Position numbers and translations under genes: made by a program. Positions 20,898 through 28,793 of a DNA stretch of 64,000 nt are shown one piece after another. Source of the DNA: CAIOYC01 sp038327995 (GTDB taxonomy: Bacteria; Pseudomonadota; Alphaproteobacteria; Caulobacterales; Caulobacteraceae); the NCBI GenBank assembly GCA_038327995.1, contig JBBQLP010000004.1, positions 23,899-87,898 on the forward strand, read 5' to 3'. A model generated the notes under the pieces. The model was not told the DNA's origin. It saw only the letters and a list, made by a program, of their open reading frames with translations, and did no database searches. Numbering within the stretch: the stretch's first letter is position 1; each line of letters starts with the position of its first letter.

Positions 20898-22046
20898 TCA
20901 GTGCGCTCCCGCCAGCTCCATCTCAGCGCCTCTAGGTGAGCCGCCCCGCGCACGGCGGCGCTTGATCCAGCGTTGGGTCGGCATATCGACCCCGTAGTGG
21001 AAGGCCACGGCGAACGCCACTTCGACCGCGGGGGCCAGCGCCCAGAAGGCCCACAGCAAAGGCACGCCCGCATTCAGCTTCTTCTCGATCACATGGAAGA
21101 CGCCGAACAGCACGATCCGCACCGGTTCGTTGGTGATGAACAGGGAGAACGAGACGATGGCGCCCTTTTCCAACAGATAGGACGGTTTTTTCACCGGCCA
21201 TGCGCCCGCCGAGATTACCAGGACGCTGATCAGCACGATGCTGACGAAATCGTAGCGCCCAACCGCCTGAAGCACGATCAGGAGCGCTAGCGCGCCGACA
21301 CCCGCTGTCTTTGCAATCCAAGGCGCGATGGCGACCTTTTCCGAGAACCGCGCCAGCATGATCCCGGCGATGAACAGGGGTAGCGCGCGCAGGGCCCCGA
21401 TCTCTTGCGGAATCTGGAAGACGTCGCGGTGCAGGATCAGGTTGGCGGCCACGTCTGCTACGCCGAGCACCGCGAACCCGGCCAGCAGCGATAGGAAGGG
21501 TGACTTGATCCGGCTGAAGGCGCGCCACAGGAACGGGAAGGCGGCGTAACAGACCAATAGCGCGGACAGCGACCAGGTCGGATCGTTCCAGCCCTTGCCG
21601 CCCGGAACGCCGAGCGAGGTGACGAGGAAGACTTCCGACGGCAACTGCCGCCAGTCGAAATACTCCGAATGCGCCGGAGCGAACCCTGCCGCCCCTGCCG
21701 CCAGCACGAAGACCACGAGGCCCGCCAGCATAATCAGGTGCGCCGGAACCACCCGCGTCGCACGGCGGAAGAAGAAGCCGAGGTTGCTGATCCCGGCGCT
21801 CATCACCCGCTCGCCATAGATGCGGCCCAGCACATAGCCGGAGACGATCAGGAAGAAGTCGGTGGCCAGATAGCCCCGGCCCCAGATCGGATGGACGTTG
21901 GCCAGCACCACCGGCGCCTCGAACGAGTAATGATAGAGCACCATGGCGAAGGCGGCGAGGAACCGTAGGGCGTCGAGCGGCCCACCCCTCGTCAAAGGGA
22001 GAGGAGTCGGGCGCAACGCGGCGTTATGTGTGTCAGCCTGGGTCAT
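20898..22046 (-). CDS. Acyltransferase family 3 membrane protein
   Basis: A 381-residue protein with about ten membrane helices and the acyltransferase 3 signature: LDALRFLAAFAMVLYHYSF near the N terminus, with the catalytic His, then GYLATDFFLIVSGYVLGRIY. Family members transfer acetyl or other acyl groups to exported polysaccharides, lipids or glycans. The start MTQADTHNAAL follows GAAGAGC; a longer open frame runs upstream antisense to the CAP gene and was rejected. The acceptor is unknown. It diverges from the CAP-domain gene by 133 bp. Confidence 0.88.
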   Translation of the reverse strand: MTQADTHNAALRPTPLPLTRGGPLDALRFLAAFAMVLYHYSFEAPVVLANVHPIWGRGYLATDFFLIVSGYVLGRIYGERVMSAGISNLGFFFRRATRVVPAHLIMLAGLVVFVLAAGAAGFAPAHSEYFDWRQLPSEVFLVTSLGVPGGKGWNDPTWSLSALLVCYAAFPFLWRAFSRIKSPFLSLLAGFAVLGVADVAANLILHRDVFQIPQEIGALRALPLFIAGIMLARFSEKVAIAPWIAKTAGVGALALLIVLQAVGRYDFVSIVLISVLVISAGAWPVKKPSYLLEKGAIVSFSLFITNEPVRIVLFGVFHVIEKKLNAGVPLLWAFWALAPAVEVAFAVAFHYGVDMPTQRWIKRRRARGGSPRGAEMELAGAH

Positions 22047-22179
22047 GACGGGCTCTTCGCTTTTAGGGCGAATTGGTTTCAGCAAGGTTCGCGCCGCGGG
22101 TGTGTATCGTCGGACGCGTCCCGGGACGCGACCACAGGACACACTTGTTGTTAGCCGCTTTGCGCGCATTTTCCCGTCC

Positions 22180-22986
22180 ATGGACCGTCGGGGTTTCATC
22201 ATCACAGGCGCTGCCGCAGCCAGCCTTTCCGCCGCGCCCCTCGCGCGGGGCGAGCCGGGGGACCGGGTTGGCGACTATTACGCCCGGCTGAAGAGCCGTC
22301 TTGGAGACGCAGGCGGCGGGCGCTTCCTGCCCGGCGTCGAGGCGGACCTGATGCCGGAGCACAACGGCTTTCGCGCGGGGCAGGGATTGAGGTTGCTGGT
22401 TCGGCACGAGGGCCTCGACCTCGCCGCTCGCGCTCACGCCGCCGATCTTCTACATCGCCGCTATTTCGAGCACGCCTCGCCGGAGGGCTTTACGTCGGTG
22501 GAGCGGGTAGGGTTGCTGGCACGCCGGTTCATCGGTCTGGCGGGCGAGAATATCGTGGAAGTGCAGGGTGGCCCGCCCTCGACCGCCGCCGACCTTTCAG
22601 AGCTTTGGCGAGGCTCCCCGGGCCACCGGTCGAATATGCTGCGGCCCACCTACACACACATTGGCATCGGCGTTGTGCGCAGTGGGGACCGGACCATCGG
22701 CGCGGTGGCGTTCGGGCAAACCTTCGCCCAACTGGCCGAGCCCCTAGCGTTTCGGGTTGGCGACGGCTCGGCGCTGGCGGGGCTCCTCGGTGCGTCCGAC
22801 CCGCCGGTGCGCGGCTATGCACTGGAGCCTGTGGGCGGAGGACGCCAGATTGGCCCATTCTGGCTGGGCGACCCGCCTCAGGCCCCCGAACGCAGCGGCG
22901 TCTATGTCCTCAAGCCCTACATGGCCGACGCCGCCGACCGCCACCGCTACATCATCATCGACGGACCGATCATCGAGGCGGGTTAG
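22180..22986 (+). CDS. CAP-domain (SCP/PR1-like) secreted protein
   Basis: A 268-residue exported protein. The N terminus MDRRGFIITGAAAASLSAAP contains a twin-arginine-like RRGFI followed by a hydrophobic stretch, so Tat export is possible. The CAP core is recognisable by ARAHAADLLHRRYFEHASPE, ERVGLLARRFIGLAGENIV and GSPGHRSNMLRPTYTHIGIG, with the His and Glu of the CAP cavity. A C-terminal region of about 90 residues (after AFGQTFAQLAEP) is outside the domain. The function is unknown. It converges on the YeiH-type gene with a 4-bp stop overlap. Confidence 0.82.
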   Translation: MDRRGFIITGAAAASLSAAPLARGEPGDRVGDYYARLKSRLGDAGGGRFLPGVEADLMPEHNGFRAGQGLRLLVRHEGLDLAARAHAADLLHRRYFEHASPEGFTSVERVGLLARRFIGLAGENIVEVQGGPPSTAADLSELWRGSPGHRSNMLRPTYTHIGIGVVRSGDRTIGAVAFGQTFAQLAEPLAFRVGDGSALAGLLGASDPPVRGYALEPVGGGRQIGPFWLGDPPQAPERSGVYVLKPYMADAADRHRYIIIDGPIIEAG

Positions 22987-24071
22987 CGCAGAGCCAGCGT
23001 CTGGATCAACAGAAACGCTACCCCGCCGAGCGCAAGCAGCGACAGGGTGACGACGGCGACAACGCGCAGCCCGGCCCTGGCGACGACCCGAACATCCACC
23101 CCCAGACCCAGCGCCGCCATCGACACAATGGTCAGCCAGGTCGCACCGTGCGCGGTCGGTTTGATCAGTCCTGTCGGAATGAGATCCAGTGTGCGCGCAG
23201 CGGCAAGGATCAGGAAGCCGAGGATGAACCAGGGCACAAGCTGGTGCACGCGGGGGCGGGGCCGATCATCCGCCGTCCCCCCATCTCCGCGTCCGTCCTC
23301 TGGGTCGCGGCGCCTGTGGGTTAGCAGCGACAGGACCAGCACAACGGGGCCGAGCATCAGGACCCGCACGAGCTTCACCAAGGTTCCGACCTGGGCCGAA
23401 AGCGAGCTGATCGGAGCGGTCGCCGCCAGCACCTGCGGCACCGCATAGACGGTCAATCCAGCCAGTACACCGAAGGCGCGGGGCGTCATGTGCAAACCGA
23501 CCGCTAGTAGCGGCAATCCCAACACCACGGCCACGCCCAGGACGGCGGTGAAGGCGATGGAGGTCGCAACTTCGCCAGCGTCCGCGCCGATCACCGGCGC
23601 GACCGCCGCGATGGCCGAGTTTCCGCAGATCGAGTTGCCACAGGCGATCAGGGTAGCCATCCGGTGCGGCAGGCCAAACAGGCGTCCGAGCCCATAGCTG
23701 ACCACCAGCGCCAGCGCCACCACGCCGACGATTCCGGCTAGCAGGCCTGCCCCCGCGCCCATCACCGCCCCCGCGCTGATCGTGACCCCGAGCAGTACGA
23801 CGGCGATTTCCAGGAGGATTTTGGCGCTGAACGCGATCCCGGCGGTCCAGCGCTCGCCCGGCGTCCAGAGCGTGCGGATCGCTGTCCCAAGCAGGATGGC
23901 GATGACCAGCGCCTCAAGCCATGCCCGCCCAAACAGTTGCGTCTCCACCCCCTGCATCGATGCCGCGACGACGGCCAGGCCGACACACAGGAGGATGCCC
24001 GGACCGGCGTCAGTCAGCCTTCGACCAACTGGCCCGAGGCGATGGACGAGAGGGGCGGTCAGAATCATCAT
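22983..24071 (-). CDS. YeiH/UPF0324 family putative transporter
   Basis: A 362-residue protein with about ten membrane helices and the family's most conserved stretch, ATLIACGNSICGNSAIAAVAPVIGA, followed by AGEVATSIAFTAVLG and LTVYAVPQVLAA. The family is often labelled putative sulfate exporter, but direct evidence is sparse. Start candidates are ATG at 24071 or 24068 and TTG at 24077; none has a good ribosome binding site. A hydrophilic loop rich in Asp, Arg and Gly (HRRRDPEDGRGDGG) interrupts the C-terminal third. It diverges from the COG4705-like gene. Confidence 0.85.
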   Translation of the reverse strand: MMILTAPLVHRLGPVGRRLTDAGPGILLCVGLAVVAASMQGVETQLFGRAWLEALVIAILLGTAIRTLWTPGERWTAGIAFSAKILLEIAVVLLGVTISAGAVMGAGAGLLAGIVGVVALALVVSYGLGRLFGLPHRMATLIACGNSICGNSAIAAVAPVIGADAGEVATSIAFTAVLGVAVVLGLPLLAVGLHMTPRAFGVLAGLTVYAVPQVLAATAPISSLSAQVGTLVKLVRVLMLGPVVLVLSLLTHRRRDPEDGRGDGGTADDRPRPRVHQLVPWFILGFLILAAARTLDLIPTGLIKPTAHGATWLTIVSMAALGLGVDVRVVARAGLRVVAVVTLSLLALGGVAFLLIQTLALR

Positions 24072-24185
24072 GAACAATGACGGCAGAGTCCCGACAATTC
24101 CAACCCTTCACTGTGTCGGGCCGGAGGGGCCTCAGGCGCACACGCCAGCACCCTCGCCGGTTGTTCACCCCCAAGTTGAGAGCGA

Positions 24186-24194
24186 CCCCCCCCC
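24186..24194. repeat. C9 homopolymer between divergent genes
   Basis: Nine consecutive C residues in the 197-bp divergent region between the YeiH-type and COG4705-like genes. It lies outside the coding regions I call. Confidence 0.9.
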
Positions 24195-24268
24195 GGAACC
24201 GGTCGCGCCTCCCGTTCGTTCGGTCACGATAAGCGCTACCGCATCCGGGTACGCAATTGGGGCCTGTC

Positions 24269-25048
24269 ATGCGGTCGATGTTGAACAAGGTCCCGGCGGT
24301 TACGCTGATCTTCTGGCTGATCAAGACCTTGGCCACAACGGTAGGCGAGACGGCGGCCGACTACCTCAATATGACGCTGAAGCTGGGCCTGCTCGCTACG
24401 TCGGGCCTCATGGCCGTTCTTCTGGTGGTTGCGCTCCTGGTCCAGCTCTGGACGCGTAAATACATACCCGCAATATACTGGCTTGTTGTCGTTCTGATTA
24501 GCGTGGTGGGAACCCTGATCTCGGACAATCTGGTCGACAATATGGGGGTCAGCCTCGAGATTTCGTCCTCCATATTTGCAGTCGCTTTAGCCGCAATTTT
24601 TTCCCTTTGGTATCTGAGTGAGAAAACGCTTTCGGTTCACACCATAACGACCACCAAGCGCGAGCTATTCTACTGGGCGGCAATCTTGTTTACGTTTTCC
24701 TTGGGCACCTCGGCGGGCGATCTGATCGCCGAAAAGCTCGGGCTGGGTTACGCTTGGTCGGTCGTGCTGTTCGTGTCGCTGATCGGCGCCATCTATGCCG
24801 TGTGGCGCTTTTTCAAGATCGACGCGGTGCTGGCGTTTTGGGCGGCTTACATTCTCACCCGGCCCCTGGGGGCTTCGACGGGCGATCTGTTGTCGCAGTC
24901 CCCCAAGGACGGCGGCCTGGGCCTCGGCGCGACCTGGACGAGCGTAATCTTCCTGGTCGCCATCGTCGGAATGGTCGTGATCGAAATCCGACGCCAAAAG
25001 CACAGCGGAGAAGACGTCGGCGAGGCCGCTCAATCGCCGCGTGGTTAA
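24269..25048 (+). CDS. COG4705-like polytopic membrane protein with internal repeats
   Basis: A 259-residue protein with about eight hydrophobic helices. It contains four spaced variants of one motif, each at the start of a helical pair: TTVGETAADYLN, GTLISDNLVDN, GTSAGDLIAEKLG and GASTGDLLSQS. Such repeated G-x-x-x-x-D elements are typical of the COG4705 group; the function is not known to me. I took the ATG of MRSMLNKVPAV; the next Met or an upstream TTG (24257) is possible. It converges on ilvC with a 9-bp gap and has no obvious functional partner. Confidence 0.65.
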   Translation: MRSMLNKVPAVTLIFWLIKTLATTVGETAADYLNMTLKLGLLATSGLMAVLLVVALLVQLWTRKYIPAIYWLVVVLISVVGTLISDNLVDNMGVSLEISSSIFAVALAAIFSLWYLSEKTLSVHTITTTKRELFYWAAILFTFSLGTSAGDLIAEKLGLGYAWSVVLFVSLIGAIYAVWRFFKIDAVLAFWAAYILTRPLGASTGDLLSQSPKDGGLGLGATWTSVIFLVAIVGMVVIEIRRQKHSGEDVGEAAQSPRG

Positions 25049-25057
25049 ACGCCTCCT

Positions 25058-26077
25058 CTAGTTCCGAGCCCGGTCCACCAGCTTGCCCTTGCCGATCCAG
25101 GGCATCATGGCGCGCAGGCGCGCACCCACTTCCTCGATCTGGTGTTCGCCAAGGATGGCTCTGCGGGCCTTAAGGCTGGGCTGGCCGGCGGCGTTCTCCA
25201 GCATGAAATCGCGCACAAAGCGGCCCTGCTGGATGTCGGCGAGGATGCGCTTCATCTCTGCCTTGGTCTCAGAGTTGATGACGCGGGGGCCGGAGACGTA
25301 TTCACCGTATTCGGCGGTATTGGAGATCGAATAATTCATGTTGGCGATGCCGCCTTCGTAGATCAGGTCGACGATCAGCTTCACCTCGTGCAGACACTCG
25401 AAATAGGCCATCTCTGGCGCGTATCCGGCCTCCACCAAAGTCTCGAACCCGGCACGGATCAGCTCTACGAGGCCACCGCACAAGACGGCCTGTTCGCCGA
25501 AGAGGTCCGTCTCGCACTCTTCGCGGAAGTTGGTCTCGATCACGCCCGACCGGCCTCCCCCAATTGCCGAAGCGTAGGCGAGGCCGAGATCCATCGCGCC
25601 ACCTGACGCGTCGTGGTGGACGGCAATCAGGCAGGGCACGCCGCCGCCCTTCTCGTATTCGCTTCGCACCGTGTGGCCGGGACCCTTGGGCGCCACCATC
25701 AGGACGTCGATGGTCTCTTTCGGTTCGATCAGGCGGAAGTGAACATTAAGACCGTGGGCGAACAGGAGCGCCGCGCCGTCGCGAATGTGGGGAGCGATTT
25801 CGGCGTTGTATATGTCGCGCTGATGCTCATCGGGAGCCAGCATCATGATCAGGTCTGCAGTGGCGGCCGCCTCGGCCACCGTGACGACCTTCAGGCCATC
25901 CGCTTCCACCTTCCTTGCCGTGGCTGACCCGGGCTTCAGCGCCACCACCACGTCGGTGCAACCGGAATCCTTCAGGTTCAACGCGTGGGCACGGCCCTGC
26001 GAGCCATAGCCGACGACGGCGATCTTCTTGCCGAGAATGCGGGCGAGGTCGGCGTCGCGGTCGTAATAAACGCGCAT
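25058..26077 (-). CDS. ilvC: Ketol-acid reductoisomerase (class I)
   Basis: Converts acetolactate or acetohydroxybutyrate to the dihydroxy acids using NADPH and Mg2+, the second common step of Ile/Val synthesis. The 339-residue length is that of the short class I enzyme. Visible are the nucleotide loop KKIAVVGYGSQGRAHALNLKDSG, MLAPDEHQ, AHGLNVHF, and the metal ligands in DLFGEQAVLCGGL and FECLHEVKLIVDL. GGAGC precedes the ATG. It follows ilvN by 45 bp and is the last gene of the ilvB-ilvN-ilvC unit. Confidence 0.98.
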   Translation of the reverse strand: MRVYYDRDADLARILGKKIAVVGYGSQGRAHALNLKDSGCTDVVVALKPGSATARKVEADGLKVVTVAEAAATADLIMMLAPDEHQRDIYNAEIAPHIRDGAALLFAHGLNVHFRLIEPKETIDVLMVAPKGPGHTVRSEYEKGGGVPCLIAVHHDASGGAMDLGLAYASAIGGGRSGVIETNFREECETDLFGEQAVLCGGLVELIRAGFETLVEAGYAPEMAYFECLHEVKLIVDLIYEGGIANMNYSISNTAEYGEYVSGPRVINSETKAEMKRILADIQQGRFVRDFMLENAAGQPSLKARRAILGEHQIEEVGARLRAMMPWIGKGKLVDRARN

Positions 26078-26122
26078 GAGGCAGCTCCAGAGGTCGGGGT
26101 CGGGGGAGGAAAGACGGGCGGA

Positions 26123-26683
26123 TCAGCCCCGTTCGGGGCCGCGACGGATGGACAGAACCCCGGTTCGGGAGGTCTCCACAAGCCCCAGAGGCCGCATAAG
26201 GGCCTCGAACTTGTCGATCTTGTCCGGTGCGCCAGTCAGCTCGAAGATGAAACTCTCGTGGGTGGTGTCGATAACGCGGGCGCGGAAGATGTCGGACACG
26301 CGCAAGGCCTCGACCCGCTCCGCACCGTGACCCGCCACCTTGATCAGGGCAAGTTCGCGCTCCACCCCCTCGGCGTCGGCGCCCACGTCGGTGACGCTGC
26401 GGACCTGGATGATCTTTTCGAGCTGGGCCTTGATCTGGGCCAGCACATGGGGCGCGCCGCGCGTGACGACGGTGATGCGTGAGGTGTGGGCGGCGTGATC
26501 GGTCTCGGCAACCGTCAGGCTCTCGATGTTGTAACCGCGCGCCGCGAACATCCCGACCACCCGGTGCAGCACCCCCGGTTCATTGTCGACGATGGCGGCG
26601 AAGGTGGCTTTGCGCTCAGGTTGGGGCGCGGCGGAAAGGTCGTAGGCTGAAGTAGGCGTTGAGTTGGGGGTCTTATCGCTCAT
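26123..26683 (-). CDS. ilvN: Acetolactate synthase small (regulatory) subunit
   Basis: The regulatory subunit that stimulates IlvB and confers valine feedback inhibition. The 186-residue protein has an N-terminal ACT domain (FAAIVDNEPGVLHRVVGMFAARGYNIESLTV, GITRITVVT-like SRITVVTRG) and the C-terminal small-subunit domain (ELALIKV, ARVIDTTHESFIFELTG, ALMRPLGLVETSRTGVLSIRRG). The ATG shares a base with the ilvB stop (TGATG), pointing to translational coupling; a GTG one codon upstream is also possible. A 20-residue N-terminal extension precedes the ACT domain. Confidence 0.96.
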   Translation of the reverse strand: MSDKTPNSTPTSAYDLSAAPQPERKATFAAIVDNEPGVLHRVVGMFAARGYNIESLTVAETDHAAHTSRITVVTRGAPHVLAQIKAQLEKIIQVRSVTDVGADAEGVERELALIKVAGHGAERVEALRVSDIFRARVIDTTHESFIFELTGAPDKIDKFEALMRPLGLVETSRTGVLSIRRGPERG

Positions 26684-28515
26684 CACACCAGCTTCCGTCC
26701 CGCGTCGTCGATCACCGAGCCGATGTCTTCGGCCGCAGCCATATCGCCCAGCAGCATATCGTTGTGGGCCTTGCCGGAGGGGATCATCGGGAAGCAGTTC
26801 TCGTCCTTGGCCACGCGGCAGTCAAAGACCACCGGCTTGTCGCTTCCGATCATGGCGCGGATAGCGTCGTCGAGTTCTTCCGGCTTATCGGCGCGCAGAC
26901 CGACCGCGCCATAGGCCTCGGCCAGCTTCACGAAGTCCGGCAGGCTGGACGAATAGGAATGGCTGTAGCGTTCCCCATGCAGGAGTTGCTGCCACTGCCG
27001 CACCATTCCCATCCATTCGTTGTTCAGGATCATCACCTTCACCGGCAGATCGTATTGGACGGCGGTGGAAAGCTCCTGGATGCACATCTGGATCGAGGCC
27101 TCGCCGGCGATGTCGATCACGAGGGCGCCGGGATGGGCCATTTGCACGCCGATGGCGGCGGGCAGGCCATAGCCCATGGTGCCGAGCCCGCCGGAGGTCA
27201 TCCAGCGGTTCGGCTGTTCGAAGGGAAAGAACTGCGCCGCCCACATCTGGTGCTGGCCGACTTCGGTGGTGATGAATATTTCGCGACCGGAGGCTTTCGT
27301 CAGCGCCGCCAGCCGCTGAATGGCCAGTTGCGGCTTGATGATGTCGGAGGAGGGAGCGTAAGCGAACCCCTTGCGCGCGCGCCATGCGTCGATCTGCGCC
27401 CACCAGGGCTTCAGCACCGAGACTGAGCGGCGGGGCTTGGCCATCCACAACTCATTCATCGCTGTCAGCACCCGGCCCGCGTCGCCGACGATGGCCACGT
27501 CCGCGCGCACGATCTTGCCGATGGACGAGGGGTCGATGTCGATATGGATCTTCTGTGACCCCGGCGAGAAGGCGTCGAGCCGCCCTGTCACCCGGTCGTC
27601 GTACCTTGCGCCGACGCAGATCATCACGTCGCAGTCGTGCATGGCGTGGTTGGCTTCGAACGCGCCATGCATCCCCACCATGCCGAGCCACTGCGGATCG
27701 CTGGCCGGAAACGCGCCTAGCCCCATCAGGGTGGATGTCACAGGAATGCCCGTGGCGCGGGCGAAGGTGCGTAAGGCGTCCGACGCCTCAGGCCCTGCGT
27801 TTATGACCCCGCCGCCGGAGTAGAGGATCGGGCGTTCGGCCTTGGCAATCATCGCCACCGCCTCGGCGATGCGCGCGGCGTCGCCCTCGATGCGCGGGGC
27901 GTAGGCGTGGGAGAAGCGCACCTCGGACGGGCCCTGATAGACGGTCCGGGCGAACTGCACGTCCTTGGGGATGTCCACCAGCACTGGACCCGGACGGCCC
28001 GTGGTGGCGATGCGGAAGGCTTCGTGCATGGCGCGGGGCAGGTCTGCCGCGTCGCGCACCAGGACGTTGTGCTTGGTGACGGAGCGGGTGACGCCTACCG
28101 TGTCGCACTCCTGAAAGGCGTCGGTGCCAATCAGGGCGGTAGGCACCTGGCCGGTGATCACCACCATCGGGATGGAGTCCATCAGGGCGTCGGCGATGCC
28201 GGTGACGGCATTGGTTGCGCCGGGACCGGAGGTGACCAGCACCACCCCGCACTTGCCGGTGGAGCGGGCGTAGCCCTCCGCCGCGTGCGCCGCCCCCTGT
28301 TCGTGACGCACCAGTACGTGCTTCAGGCGCGGTCCAAATCTTTCGGTGTCCCTGAACAGGGCGTCATAGATCGGCAGCACCGCTCCGCCCGGATAGCCGA
28401 ACAACACTTCGACCCCGTTGTCGACCAACGCCCGCACCACGACTTCAGCGCCCGTCAGCAGCGGGGCGGGGGAGGGGGCCGGAGCCTCGGTCTCGATGGG
28501 TTGGTGAAGAGTCAT
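26683..28515 (-). CDS. ilvB: Acetolactate synthase large (catalytic) subunit
   Basis: The 610-residue TPP-dependent enzyme joining two pyruvates, or pyruvate and 2-ketobutyrate. The catalytic Glu is in VLVRHEQGAAHAAEGYA, the FAD-binding middle domain follows, and the TPP/Mg motif is at IDIAGEASIQM with NNEWMGMVRQWQ. MTSGGLGTMGYGLPAAIG is also clear. It is preceded by a transcription attenuator with a branched-chain-rich leader peptide, so expression should respond to charged tRNA levels for Leu, Val and Ile. Confidence 0.97.
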   Translation of the reverse strand: MTLHQPIETEAPAPSPAPLLTGAEVVVRALVDNGVEVLFGYPGGAVLPIYDALFRDTERFGPRLKHVLVRHEQGAAHAAEGYARSTGKCGVVLVTSGPGATNAVTGIADALMDSIPMVVITGQVPTALIGTDAFQECDTVGVTRSVTKHNVLVRDAADLPRAMHEAFRIATTGRPGPVLVDIPKDVQFARTVYQGPSEVRFSHAYAPRIEGDAARIAEAVAMIAKAERPILYSGGGVINAGPEASDALRTFARATGIPVTSTLMGLGAFPASDPQWLGMVGMHGAFEANHAMHDCDVMICVGARYDDRVTGRLDAFSPGSQKIHIDIDPSSIGKIVRADVAIVGDAGRVLTAMNELWMAKPRRSVSVLKPWWAQIDAWRARKGFAYAPSSDIIKPQLAIQRLAALTKASGREIFITTEVGQHQMWAAQFFPFEQPNRWMTSGGLGTMGYGLPAAIGVQMAHPGALVIDIAGEASIQMCIQELSTAVQYDLPVKVMILNNEWMGMVRQWQQLLHGERYSHSYSSSLPDFVKLAEAYGAVGLRADKPEELDDAIRAMIGSDKPVVFDCRVAKDENCFPMIPSGKAHNDMLLGDMAAAEDIGSVIDDAGRKLV

Positions 28516-28547
28516 GGCATTTCAGGTGGTGAAGGGCTGAGGGCAAT

Positions 28548-28570
28548 AAAAAAGGCCCCCGAAGGAGCCT
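28548..28570 (-). terminator. Attenuator terminator of the ilvBNC operon
   Basis: Minus-strand 7-bp stem AGGCTCC/GGGGCCT (one G-U pair) with a TTCG tetraloop followed by a run of Ts, 32 nt ahead of the ilvB ATG. Just upstream, GCGACCGT (28614-28621) inside the leader peptide gene can pair perfectly with ACGGTCGC (28577-28584), the layout of a ribosome-controlled attenuator. Confidence 0.87.
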
Positions 28571-28603
28571 GCGTGCGCGACCGTGGGCAGAGCGATCTTG
28601 AGA

Positions 28604-28648
28604 TCACCCCGTGACGGTCGCTTCGATAATTACTAGGCAAATGCGCAA
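28604..28648 (-). CDS. ilvB attenuator leader peptide
   Basis: A 14-codon frame encoding MRICLVIIEATVTG, initiated by TTG with GGAGC 7 nt upstream (28660-28656). Six of the fourteen residues are Ile, Leu or Val, including Leu-Val-Ile-Ile in a row. Ribosomes stalling there would cover the codons preceding the 1:2 stem (GCGACCGT lies within the peptide's 3' half) and shift folding away from the terminator. Too short for standard gene finders. Attenuation of ilvBN has, as I recall, been reported in Caulobacter crescentus. Confidence 0.8.
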   Translation of the reverse strand: MRICLVIIEATVTG

Positions 28649-28793
28649 GTTTCTTGCTCCAAGTCTTACCTTTAGTGCTTCGCACGGGTAGGATTTTGCG
28701 TCAAGGACGATATCTACGTCTTTCGCCAAGGAGGAAGGAAAATACGGGCGCCGTTTGCTCTCTCCGCTGCGAGAGGGTGATGTCCGGGCCAGC
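28649..28793. promoter_or_regulatory. ilvB upstream region, candidate -35 element
   Basis: The 145 bp between the leader peptide and the ilvD stop. TTGACGC (28704-28698, minus strand) matches the -35 consensus of Caulobacter housekeeping promoters; I could not fix a -10. Near ilvD, CTCTC-GCAGCG-GAGAG (28759-28774) is a hairpin without a T run. Confidence 0.4.
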
